Origin: JADJEI01 sp035328465
Lineage (GTDB): Bacteria > Bacteroidota > Ignavibacteria > Ignavibacteriales > Ignavibacteriaceae
DNA length: 34,267 bases
NCBI GenBank assembly: GCA_035328465.1
Contig: DAOLIQ010000028.1
Coordinates: 1 to 34,267, forward strand
Direction of reading: 5' to 3'
The notes beneath the pieces are model-generated. The model was not told the DNA's origin. It did not search any database and saw nothing but the letters and a program-made list of their open reading frames with translations. Each line of letters begins with the position of its first letter. The first letter of the stretch is position 1. Below are positions 9,085 through 16,519 of the stretch, piece after piece. The position numbers and the translations under genes are program-made.

Positions 9085-10722
9085 TTAACTTCCTGAATTT
9101 AAATTGATCTTAAGGCTTTTCAGCAATCTTATTACAACGCTGGTGCCTTTGTTAACTTCACTTTGGATTTCAACATAACCTTTATGCAAATCCACAATCT
9201 GCTTAACAAAAACCAGGCCAAGACCTGTGCCAGGGTTTTCATAGTCCTTTCTTTGTACCCGATAGAACTTTTCGAATATAAAAGGCAGGTCTTTTTCAGG
9301 AATTCCTGCACCAGTATCACTAATTATGACTTCAGCCTCCTTCATCAAATTATTAACAATAACGGTTATTCTTCCATTTTTATCGGTAAATTTTATTGCA
9401 TTACTTATCACTCCGCTGAAAACCTGGGAAATTTTTTCTCGGTCTGCAAATAAAAATATCTCTTCGTCGGGAAATTCCGTTGTTAGATGAATGTTCTTAT
9501 CCTGTAAATCGGCTCTAAAATATTCAATTGTTTCTTTAATCAATCTGGCAAAATCAAAATTTGATTTATTAAGTGCAATTGTTCCGCTTTCAATTCTGGA
9601 TAACTCGAGCACATCGTTAATAAGTTTAGCTAGTCTTTTTCCCTCGCTTAAAATTATCCGGTTAAAATCCTTCCTCATATCTTCGGGTAAATTATCATCG
9701 GATTCTATAGTTTCAGAAAATCCAATAATTGAAGCAAGTGGGGTTCGAAGTTCGTGGGAGATATTAGAAATAAACTCATTCTTTAATTTATTCAATTCAA
9801 CCAATAATGATTTTTGCTGATTCGCCCTGCGTCTTTCTATGCTTAGAAGGCGTTCAGATTCAATCAATTTTGGCTTCAAGTCATTGATTATTGCTTCTAA
9901 GTTTTTTATTTGACTTATATTTTTTGCTGCTCCGGCAAGTCCGCAAATTTTATCCGGAGTACAAATTGTTTTAATTGTCATCAGGTAAAAAAATTTTTCG
10001 CCAAGATCATCAGTTAAAATAACTTCAAAGTTAATTTCCTTTTTGGATAGCAAAACCTCTTTCAAAAGTTCCTGAACTTTTATTTTGTTTGAATCTTCAA
10101 TTATATCAAGAAAATGTTTTCCGATTAGTTTTTCTACGGACTGGTTTATAGCTTCTGCACCTTTTTTATTTAATTTGAAAAACTTTCCTTCTCTATCAAG
10201 TATGAATAACAAATCTTCAGAAATGCTGAAAAAAATTCTCTCATCAACAAAATTTTCACTTTTTGAATAAAAAGGATAGATCATATTCATCTTAGTATCA
10301 TCTTCCATCAATTCGCTGATGTTTGCCCACTCGCGAACCTGATAGTTGAGAGTCTTAATCACTTTGCTCAATGCTTCAGAAGATCTATTCCCATAATTTT
10401 CACTTTTTGAAGAAAGTAGAACCAGATAAATATCAAATTGTTTTTCGCTAGAATATAGGAGATGAGATATTTGAAATGATTTTATAGACAGTGGAGAAAC
10501 GGCTTCTTTAATGATGGGATCCCCTTCGTAAGTGATTCGATCCGAACCAGACAACTTATGAAGATTTAATAAAATAGAATTCAGTGAATGATAGTTTGAA
10601 GGGTCGTTACCGGCATAACTTAAAATTTCAAAGTCAGTTTTAGTCGCTTTGAATAAATAGCTGGTGCTGCTATTACTAAGTTTAGCGATTACGTTGAGAG
10701 TATTACTGATTAGGTCAAGCAT
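9085..10722 (-). CDS. Cytoplasmic PAS-domain sensor histidine kinase
   Basis: First gene of the signalling operon. Residues 1-135 look like a GAF-type sensor fold (weak). A PAS domain follows at about 163-275 (ISEDLLFILDREGKFFKLNKKG). A coiled coil then leads into the HisKA box FISNISHELRTPLAS, with H323 as the phospho-site. The HATPase domain has ISNAIKFTD (N box), SDTGAGIPE (G1), FIFEKFYR (F) and GTGLGLVFVKQIV (G2). No membrane helix is present in its 545 residues, so it senses something inside the cell. Its stop touches the start of the NtrC-family gene. It probably phosphorylates that regulator, and perhaps the receivers of the downstream phosphatase. Confidence 0.95.
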   Translation of the reverse strand: MLDLISNTLNVIAKLSNSSTSYLFKATKTDFEILSYAGNDPSNYHSLNSILLNLHKLSGSDRITYEGDPIIKEAVSPLSIKSFQISHLLYSSEKQFDIYLVLLSSKSENYGNRSSEALSKVIKTLNYQVREWANISELMEDDTKMNMIYPFYSKSENFVDERIFFSISEDLLFILDREGKFFKLNKKGAEAINQSVEKLIGKHFLDIIEDSNKIKVQELLKEVLLSKKEINFEVILTDDLGEKFFYLMTIKTICTPDKICGLAGAAKNISQIKNLEAIINDLKPKLIESERLLSIERRRANQQKSLLVELNKLKNEFISNISHELRTPLASIIGFSETIESDDNLPEDMRKDFNRIILSEGKRLAKLINDVLELSRIESGTIALNKSNFDFARLIKETIEYFRADLQDKNIHLTTEFPDEEIFLFADREKISQVFSGVISNAIKFTDKNGRITVIVNNLMKEAEVIISDTGAGIPEKDLPFIFEKFYRVQRKDYENPGTGLGLVFVKQIVDLHKGYVEIQSEVNKGTSVVIRLLKSLKINLNSGS

Positions 10723-10778
10723 TAAATCATAATATTTAATATAAAAAATATAATGATTTTACTTCTTAATCAAACGGG

Positions 10779-10810
10779 CAAAGTATAAATGTTAATCAAG
10801 ATGAAATCAA
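10779..10810 (-). promoter_or_regulatory. Possible promoter of the kinase-regulator-STAS-phosphatase operon
   Basis: Minus-strand TTG (10810-10808), a 20-nt spacer, then TATACTTTG (10787-10779). This resembles TAnnTTTG with one extra base. It would start transcription about 50 nt before the kinase ATG, in the 84-bp gap after the DUF4175 gene. Weak match. Confidence 0.35.
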
Positions 10811-13800
10811 TTTCGAACTTTTTCATTTTGAAGTGCTTCATAATACTTTTTTATAAGATTTTCATAATCCTTTTTATACCCTTCCCTAACAGCCGAATTC
10901 AATTCATCTAAAATTTTATTTCCCTTTGGATTTTTATTTAAATTAAGATCAGCCGGTGATTGACCAGCGATATTTTTACCTGTGTAAGATTCTCTCTGCT
11001 TTTCAAAATCTCTTTCGTTAATTGACCTTTGAGCATCAAGCATTTTAGAAAGTATTTTCTCCTGATTCTGAATTAATTCATCATCCAATTTTTGAGTTTT
11101 CATATCTGTAATTACTTCCTGCATCTGTTCTAAAACTTTTTCCAAATTTCCCGGAATCGTTTTGGATTTACCTGATAGCTCTGCTTCCTTTTTTAATTGC
11201 TCAAGTGACTTTTGGATTGTTTGCTGTTGATTAGCCAGGCGCTGAAGTTCACCTTGCTGCTGCATTGATAGAGTTCCCTGCTGCATTTGTTTCAACATTT
11301 GTGTAAGGTTATTTAAATTCATTTGCTGCCCGGATAGTTTTTGCATTTGCTGCATCAAAGACATCATTCCCCCCTGCCCGCCCGACTGCATCATTGATTC
11401 CATTGAACCTTTCATCATGTTTGCGGCTATGTTCAGGTTCTGCATCGCATCGGTTTGCGGAACTGCAGAATAATTTCCGTTTCTATTTTGTAACGACTGA
11501 AGTGATTTTTGCATTTCCTTCTTAGCGTCGCCAAGAGCTTTCCCCATCTCGGGTGTAATGGCAAAAGTTTTTTGTGAAAGCTCAGACATCTGCTTCATCA
11601 ACTTATCCAGGTTTGCAGAAATTTCATTTTGCTTCTGGGATAGTTCAGAATATTCTGAAGAATTCTGATCCATATTTTGAGATCTGTTTTTTAATTCTTC
11701 TTGCTGCTTGGAAAGCATTAAAATATTATCCATCATTTTCATCATATCAGAAAAAGTCTGCATCTGATTTTGCTGATTCATTGACTGCTGCATCTGCTGC
11801 ATCATTTGATTCATCTTTTGCATATTTGAAGAAATTTGTTTTTGATTCTTCATTGCAGACTGCATATTATTTTGCTGCATTTGTTTCATTGCGTCTTCAG
11901 ATAGCTGCTGATTTTGCTGTTCATTAAATTCATTCATCATCTGCTGCATTTGGTCATTCGGCATATCTTTAAAGTCATCCATTTTATCAGCAAGTTCTTT
12001 CATCTCCTCTGAAAGCTGCTCGAGTTGTTTAGAAATGTCCTCTTGATTTTTTTTCAATTGTTCTTTTTGCTCAGAACTATTTTGATTTTCAGTTTGTTTT
12101 TGATTCTCTGACTGTTCTTCTGCAAGCTGTTCTGTTCGCTTTGTTAGATCATCAAGCTTTTGTTCAATTTGAATTCGCTTAAGGAGATTCAAAGTTCTTT
12201 CAATACCCTTCTGAAATTTTTCTTCATCCATTTTAAAATCTTCGAGCGCCTGCTGATTTTGATCACGCTTCATATTTTGAAACATATTCTGAAGCTGTTT
12301 CATGGCTTTCTTCATTTCTTCGCTCGTAAGTTGATCGAGCAATTCCTGAAGTTCCATATATTTTTCCAGAGTTTCTTTTGAAAGCAAATTATTTTCCTGA
12401 AGCTGATCCTTCATTTTGTCAAACTGCTGGCTCGTTTCATCAATTTTCTTTTGAAGGTTTTCAAATTTCTCCAGCGATTTTTGAACCTGATCTTTCTCCT
12501 CCCAACTTAATTCCGTTTTATCTTTCTTTAAATCCTGCGTTAATTTATTTAGTTCTTCTTTCAGATCGTTAGCATCTTTCAAAGTTTCTTTAAGATCAGT
12601 TTGAATTTCATTTTGTGTCCTATCGGCGAGATTTAACAATTCATTCAAAGATGGTACACGAATTATAAACGAGGAGCTTTTTGTTGATTTTGGACCGCTT
12701 ATATTATCATTATCAAAAACTTCAAAGTAATATTGAACTTCATCATTGGCAGCTAAATTCATAAAAGATAAATTCCAGATATAATTCACATCCTGTTCTC
12801 TATTGTGTTTTATAACAGGTAACTCAATCTTCTGAAATGATTTTTCGTTTGTGGAATTTTCAGTTTTGATTTTATAGTTCAAAGTTAATTTGTCGAAGCC
12901 GTAATCGTCGGCAATTTTAGTCAATAGAGGTTGGCGATTGTCATTCGCAAGAATTGTATTTTTATTCGGTTCGATAACTTCAATTTGTGGATATTCATCA
13001 TTCAGCACCTTCACATAATAATTAATGGGAGAAAGGTTATTCTTATTAAATTGATCGAATATGTCAACATGATATTCAACATCTTTCGAAATTCTGAAAT
13101 TACCATTAGCCTCGCTGCCATTGACTGAAAGATTCAAAAATGTTGAATCGGAAAAAAAGAGCCGCCCATTTTTCAAATCCTTGGAAGACATTATTTTTAT
13201 ACTAATCAAACTGCCGATTAAACCGGTCACATTTCCATTGTCCTGAATTGAATATTGTTTCAGGCCTGAATAAGCAGGGGGTGTTACCGTTACTTCAAAA
13301 TTACGAATTACAGGGCGATCAATGACTTCAATCCTGAATTGATCGCTCGAAATATTTTCAGCAAAAGCAAAATATTCAAGCGAAGATCTAACATTTTTCA
13401 AATTAAAAAGAAATGTTCCGGATGAATCTGGTTTCAACCCGATATTTTTAAATTCAGTTTCTTCCTCTGATTTAAAAGAAAAAAATATTTTTGCCGGCGC
13501 ATCACCCGTGAGAGTAATTTTAAAATTTACATCATCTCCTTTGGTGATTTGTGCATTCCCCGGTTCAATAGTGATGTAAAATTTTTGTGGAGGAAGAAAT
13601 TCTGAATTGAAATTCATAATTCGAACTGCTGCATTTCCAAGTCCAGGGATGAAACTGAACGTCAAAATAATTACAAGAAGCAGCGCGCTAGAATAGTGAA
13701 GCATTATTCTGGCACGATTGAAATTTACGATTGATTCAAAGCGAACATTTTCAACCTTGTGGTAAACCTGTTCGAAAGCTGCACTGATCAACGAACTTGA

Positions 13801-14178
13801 ATACGTACTTTTATTTAAGTCCGCCGATGCAAGCTGCATCGCATTTAGCAGGTCATCTTGAACAAAATTAAAATGCTTCCCTACTTTTTCAGCGGTCCTT
13901 AGAAAATCAAACTCGCCGAGTAACCCAAAAGATTTTAACAGCGGAAGTAAAATTTTATTGCCGGTAAGCGCTAATAAAATTAATAGCAGCACGAAGAAAA
14001 TGATTGTCCTGATTGTTGAAGAAAAATAAAATAAAGCTTCAAGCATGCTGAAAAAAGTTCCTGAAAGAATAATCACATTGAAGGAGAGAATCATCCCCAA
14101 CAAGGTTTCGAGCAAATATTCTTTTTTGATCAGAACTTTTAAGCGCGAAATAATTTCTTTGTAATAATTTGAATTCAT
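10807..14178 (-). CDS. DUF4175-like large membrane protein with Q/M-rich coiled coil
   Basis: About 1,123 residues. The N-terminus has two membrane helices (about residues 25-75) and a third near 160-180 (SSALLLVIILTFSFIPG). A region of beta-rich, Ig-like repeats (about 190-510) follows. The second half (520-1080) is a long helical, coiled-coil segment very rich in Gln, Met, Lys and Glu. This layout matches the DUF4175 family of Bacteroidota, whose function is unknown. Start: the open frame extends to 14217, but that overlaps the DUF4159 gene by 34 bp. The ATG at 14178 (MNSNYYKEII) falls five bases after the DUF4159 stop and is preferred. It is co-oriented with DUF4159, so the two are probably one operon. 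A role in the envelope is an inference from the helices. Confidence 0.8.
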   Translation of the reverse strand: MNSNYYKEIISRLKVLIKKEYLLETLLGMILSFNVIILSGTFFSMLEALFYFSSTIRTIIFFVLLLILLALTGNKILLPLLKSFGLLGEFDFLRTAEKVGKHFNFVQDDLLNAMQLASADLNKSTYSSSLISAAFEQVYHKVENVRFESIVNFNRARIMLHYSSALLLVIILTFSFIPGLGNAAVRIMNFNSEFLPPQKFYITIEPGNAQITKGDDVNFKITLTGDAPAKIFFSFKSEEETEFKNIGLKPDSSGTFLFNLKNVRSSLEYFAFAENISSDQFRIEVIDRPVIRNFEVTVTPPAYSGLKQYSIQDNGNVTGLIGSLISIKIMSSKDLKNGRLFFSDSTFLNLSVNGSEANGNFRISKDVEYHVDIFDQFNKNNLSPINYYVKVLNDEYPQIEVIEPNKNTILANDNRQPLLTKIADDYGFDKLTLNYKIKTENSTNEKSFQKIELPVIKHNREQDVNYIWNLSFMNLAANDEVQYYFEVFDNDNISGPKSTKSSSFIIRVPSLNELLNLADRTQNEIQTDLKETLKDANDLKEELNKLTQDLKKDKTELSWEEKDQVQKSLEKFENLQKKIDETSQQFDKMKDQLQENNLLSKETLEKYMELQELLDQLTSEEMKKAMKQLQNMFQNMKRDQNQQALEDFKMDEEKFQKGIERTLNLLKRIQIEQKLDDLTKRTEQLAEEQSENQKQTENQNSSEQKEQLKKNQEDISKQLEQLSEEMKELADKMDDFKDMPNDQMQQMMNEFNEQQNQQLSEDAMKQMQQNNMQSAMKNQKQISSNMQKMNQMMQQMQQSMNQQNQMQTFSDMMKMMDNILMLSKQQEELKNRSQNMDQNSSEYSELSQKQNEISANLDKLMKQMSELSQKTFAITPEMGKALGDAKKEMQKSLQSLQNRNGNYSAVPQTDAMQNLNIAANMMKGSMESMMQSGGQGGMMSLMQQMQKLSGQQMNLNNLTQMLKQMQQGTLSMQQQGELQRLANQQQTIQKSLEQLKKEAELSGKSKTIPGNLEKVLEQMQEVITDMKTQKLDDELIQNQEKILSKMLDAQRSINERDFEKQRESYTGKNIAGQSPADLNLNKNPKGNKILDELNSAVREGYKKDYENLIKKYYEALQNEKVRN

Positions 14179-14183
14179 AAAGT

Positions 14184-14867
14184 TTAATTTATTTTGACTC
14201 CATTCGATAAAGCCCAAACAATAATATTCGCACCAAATTTTAAAGCTTCTTCCCGTTTCTCTTGCGGATCATTGTGAACAGATTGATCAGCCCATCCATC
14301 GCTTGGGTTGGATTCGTAAGTGTAATAAACAGCAAGACGATTTCCTAAAAATATTCCAAAACCTTGCGGTGGTTTATTATCGTGTTCATGAGTTTTCGGC
14401 GCGCCGTTTTGGAAATCGAAAAGACAATGGTACAATCCGTAGCTGAAAGGAATTTCGACAAGTTCATTTTCCGGGAAAACTTTTTTTATCTCTCTGCGAA
14501 TAGCTTTATCCATTCCATAATCATCATCAATATAAAGAAATCCCCCGGACTCAAGATATTTTTTTAACCTTTCAACTTCATCGGAAGAAAAAACAACATT
14601 GCCGTGCCCGGTCATAAATAAAAATGGATATGCAAAAATTTCTTCACTTGATAAATCAACGAATTTATATTCAGCCTTCACAGAAATATTTGTATTAGCC
14701 CGGACAAAGTTCAAAAGATTAACTTCAGCAGAAGGATCATTGTACCAATCTCCCCCGCCATTATATTTTAAGCGAACGATTTGAAATCCTTCTTTATTCT
14801 GCGTAAAACAAATCGTCAAGGGACAAAGAATGGAAACTATAAATATTTTGAAAAACATTTTCTTCAT
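14184..14867 (-). CDS. Secreted DUF4159-domain protein
   Basis: A 227-residue protein with a signal peptide (MKKMFFKIFIVSILCPLTICF, cut near residue 21). The exported domain reads FQIVRLKYNGGGDWYNDP, then FLFMTGHGNVVFS, then GGFLYIDDDYGMDKAIRREIKKVFPE and LYHCLFDF. This is the DUF4159 pattern, a flavodoxin/glutaminase-like fold with no assigned activity. It stands immediately before the DUF4175 gene. In related genomes these two families cluster with MoxR ATPases, DUF58 and BatA-type vWA proteins. Here the BatA-like gene is about 5 kb away and no MoxR or DUF58 is in the window. Confidence 0.85.
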   Translation of the reverse strand: MKKMFFKIFIVSILCPLTICFTQNKEGFQIVRLKYNGGGDWYNDPSAEVNLLNFVRANTNISVKAEYKFVDLSSEEIFAYPFLFMTGHGNVVFSSDEVERLKKYLESGGFLYIDDDYGMDKAIRREIKKVFPENELVEIPFSYGLYHCLFDFQNGAPKTHEHDNKPPQGFGIFLGNRLAVYYTYESNPSDGWADQSVHNDPQEKREEALKFGANIIVWALSNGVKIN

Positions 14868-14957
14868 AAATTAAGTTATTCAACATTATCATTAATTTCA
14901 ATACAATTTATTTAGAATTAAGTTTATTTATAATAATTTTCTTTTATTTCAAAAAAA

Positions 14958-15117
14958 ATGTCATTTCAACTTATGACAAAATTTTCTTTCGTATTAGGTG
15001 TTGCTCTGCTATTCGGAAATTTTTTCTGATCTTAAATTCTCGGTGAAAATAGTCGAATCACACGGTGAAAAAATTGCATTATATAAAAGGCTATCTGAAA
15101 TACAAAATCTAAATTAA
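14958..15117 (+). pseudogene. Small membrane-protein gene broken by a T-run frameshift
   Basis: ATG 14958 opens 23 codons encoding a hydrophobic segment (KFSFVLGVALLFGNFF) and then stops at TGA 15027-15029. In the +1 frame, protein-like sequence continues as SDLKFSVKIVESHGEKIALY and ends at TAA 15115-15117. Removing one T from the six-T run at 15020-15025 joins the two into a single 52-residue protein with one N-terminal helix. It ends 13 bp before the EVE-domain gene, its likely operon partner. It could be a decayed gene, slippage at a homopolymer, or a sequencing error. I do not recognise the family. Confidence 0.5.
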
Positions 15118-15130
15118 AGGTGAGAATAAA

Positions 15131-15604
15131 TTGAAAAAATATTGGCTCGTAAAATCAGAACCTGAAAATTTTTCTATTCAAGATTTGAAGCAATCAAAAA
15201 ATCAAACTACTTGCTGGGATGGTGTAAGAAATTATCAAGCCCGAAATTTCATCCGTGATGAAATGAAAATTGGGGATGGTGTTTTATTCTAGCACAGCAA
15301 CGCCGATCCGCTTGCCGTTGTCGGGATTTGTGAAGTTGTAAAATCTGCTTATCCCGATCACACACAATTTGATCCTGAGAATATTCATTTTGATCCGAAG
15401 TCTGATCCTAAAAATCCTACATGGTTTATGGTGGATATTAAATTCAGTAAAGAATTCATTTCGCCGGTAACAATTGAAAGCATTAAAGCAAATTCAAAGT
15501 TAAATAATATGAGGCTTATTCAGCGCGGGAACAGATTATCAGTGATGCCTGTAACAAAAGATGAATGGGATGAAATTTTGAAGATGGGAAATAAATCATT
15601 TTAA
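15131..15604 (+). pseudogene. EVE-domain protein gene interrupted by in-frame TAG
   Basis: TTG 15131 follows a good ribosome site (AAAGGTGAG) and encodes KKYWLVKSEPENFSIQDLK, the classic N-terminus of an EVE-domain protein (thymocyte nuclear protein 1 family, thought to bind modified bases). The frame continues CWDGVRNYQARN, KIGDGVLF, then TAG at 15290-15292. It resumes at once with HSNADPLAVVGICEVVK and runs to TAA 15602-15604, with MRLIQRGNRLSVMPV near the end. Family members have a tyrosine at the TAG position (LFYHSN), so one base change (TAC/TAT to TAG) explains it. Apart from this stop the 157-codon frame is full length. TAG ends other genes here and RF1 is present, so recoding is unlikely. 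It is a recent pseudogene or a sequence error. Confidence 0.85.
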
Positions 15605-15685
15605 AGTATAATGATAATAAAATTATGAAATCATTTAATTTAGAATAATAATTTTTTAAGTTTTTATTTATAACACTTGATTATT

Positions 15686-15752
15686 GGGGCTGCAGCTCTC
15701 CGCCGCGGCGGATGGGAGAGCGTTCCGATCCTATCGGGAAGGTTGTCGTTCA
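15686..15752 (+). pseudogene. Decayed tRNA-Ala-like relic containing two palindromes
   Basis: GGGGCTG (acceptor), CA and GCTC match the intact tRNA-Ala downstream. A perfect 14-bp palindrome, TCCGCCGCGGCGGA (15699-15712), then fills the D loop. TGGGAGAGCG resumes the tRNA. The anticodon arm is replaced by TTCCGATCCTATCGGGA (15723-15739), and AGGTTGTCGTTC is a degraded T arm. No 3' acceptor strand remains. Not a functional tRNA. Confidence 0.6.
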
Positions 15753-15773
15753 TAATTAAAATATGTTTACTCT

Positions 15774-15846
15774 GGGGCTGTAGCTCAGTTGGGAGAGCGG
15801 TTCGTTCGCAACGAACAGGTCGTCGGTTCAATCCCGATCAGCTCCA
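15774..15846 (+). tRNA. tRNA-Ala (anticodon CGC)
   Basis: A complete 73-nt cloverleaf. Acceptor GGGGCTG pairs with CAGCTCC and includes G3-U70, the main alanine identity pair. D stem GCTC pairs with GAGC. Anticodon stem GTTCG pairs with CGAAC around loop TTCGCAA (anticodon CGC). T stem GTCGG pairs with CCGAT around TTCAATC. The discriminator is A73. The 3' CCA is not encoded (CTA follows). It reads GCG codons. Its 3' part is the source of the tandem repeats that follow. Confidence 0.93.
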
Positions 15847-15912
15847 CTATAAATCATTTCTTTTAATAATTATCTTAGGATTGGATTTGATGTGAAAATA
15901 TCTTTTCCCAAA

Positions 15913-15964
15913 GAGCGTCCCGATCAAATCGGGAAGGTCGTCGGTTCAATCCCGATCAGCTCCA
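15913..15964 (+). pseudogene. Truncated tRNA-like copy, anticodon arm replaced by palindrome (copy 1)
   Basis: GAGCG (tRNA positions 22-26) is followed by TCCCGATCAAATCGGGA (15918-15934) and then AGGTC, the full T arm and CAGCTCC plus A. The first 21 tRNA positions are absent. The palindrome is 17 nt, exactly the size of an anticodon arm. It folds as a 7-bp stem with a 3-nt loop, so no usable anticodon loop exists. Confidence 0.7.
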
Positions 15965-16030
15965 CTATAAATCATTTCTTTTAATAATTATCTTAGGATT
16001 GGATTTGATGTGAAAATATCTTTTCCCAAA

Positions 16031-16082
16031 GAGCGTCCCGATCAAATCGGGAAGGTCGTCGGTTCGATCCCGATCAGCTCCA
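16031..16082 (+). pseudogene. Truncated tRNA-like copy, anticodon arm replaced by palindrome (copy 2)
   Basis: Second copy of the same truncated structure, 118 bp downstream, with the palindrome at 16036-16052. It differs only in the T loop (TTCGATC). Confidence 0.7.
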
Positions 16083-16087
16083 CTAAG

Positions 16088-16519
16088 TCAAATTTTCTTC
16101 TCCATAAAAAAATGGGGGATAGCATCGAAAAGGGTGTGGGAATTGTTTATAAGCTGGTAACCGTGATGTTTGTAGAACTCCACTGCAGTGTCACGCGAAT
16201 TCAATACAATAGTTTTGGCTCCAAGTTCAATTACTTTTTTTTCAAGCTCGAATAAAATAGCTGCGCCAACACCCTTGCCTCTATAATTATTTTCAACAGC
16301 CATAAATCTTATCTGTGCTTCATCTTTATTATTGAAATGGGCCCTGCCTGTTCCGACAATATTATTTTCATCATCAATTGCCATTACAGTGATTGCCGAT
16401 TTCTCGTGTTCGTCTGTCTCACTTCCTCGGGGCTGATTCCATGGCGCTCTCAAAATTCGCCATCGAAGGTCGTAACATTTTTCCCATTCTTCACCCGTCA
16501 TCGGAGTTTTAATGATCAT
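16088..16519 (-). CDS. GNAT-family N-acetyltransferase
   Basis: A 143-residue protein with one GNAT domain. Motif A is visible as IRFMAVENNYRGKGVGAAIL, with the R-x-x-G-x-G loop that holds acetyl-CoA. TIVLNSRDTAVEFYKHHGYQ is motif B. The N-terminal MTGEEWEKCYDLRWRILRAPW resembles ElaA/YjcF-type GNATs. Substrate unknown. Its ATG overlaps the rmuC stop (ATGA), so the two are translationally coupled. Its stop is 3 bp from the end of the tRNA-derived tandem repeat, so the repeat junction touches the gene without visibly damaging it. Confidence 0.88.
   Translation of the reverse strand: MIIKTPMTGEEWEKCYDLRWRILRAPWNQPRGSETDEHEKSAITVMAIDDENNIVGTGRAHFNNKDEAQIRFMAVENNYRGKGVGAAILFELEKKVIELGAKTIVLNSRDTAVEFYKHHGYQLINNSHTLFDAIPHFFMEKKI

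Larger units (their letters stand above)
15817..16085 (+). repeat. 118-bp tandem repeat built on the tRNA-Ala 3' end (2.3 copies)
   Basis: The sequence from the tRNA variable loop onward repeats with a 118-bp period. Units begin at GGT 15818, 15936 and 16054. The first two units are identical over 118 bp. The third stops after about 32 bp and differs by one base in the T loop (TTCGATC for TTCAATC). Each full unit is tRNA positions 44-73, an AT-rich spacer, a D-stem remnant GAGCG and a palindrome. The GNAT gene stop lies 3 bp beyond. Confidence 0.9.

Noticed and set aside
11574..12572. Several plus-strand frames opposite the DUF4175 gene
   Set aside because: They are antisense shadows of a low-complexity Gln/Met/Lys-rich coding region.
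15290..15292. UAG recoding (readthrough or pyrrolysine) in the EVE gene
   Set aside because: RF1 is intact, TAG terminates marR and fbp normally, no suppressor tRNA or recoding element is visible, and the relatives have an ordinary tyrosine there.
15677..15895. 72-residue open frame across the tRNA region
   Set aside because: It overlaps the intact tRNA-Ala and the tRNA relic. Its peptide is a translation of structural RNA sequence.
15913..15964. Functional tRNA with anticodon CAA (or CCT in the upstream relic)
   Set aside because: The 5' acceptor and half the D arm are missing from this copy. The supposed anticodon loop is consumed by base pairs 32-38, leaving a 3-nt loop.
15817..16085. 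CRISPR array
   Set aside because: The repeats are contiguous with a 118-bp period and no unique spacers, and they contain tRNA sequence. No cas genes are nearby.
16010..16255. 81-residue open frame downstream of the tandem repeat
   Set aside because: It runs through the tRNA repeat and antisense to the well-supported GNAT gene.
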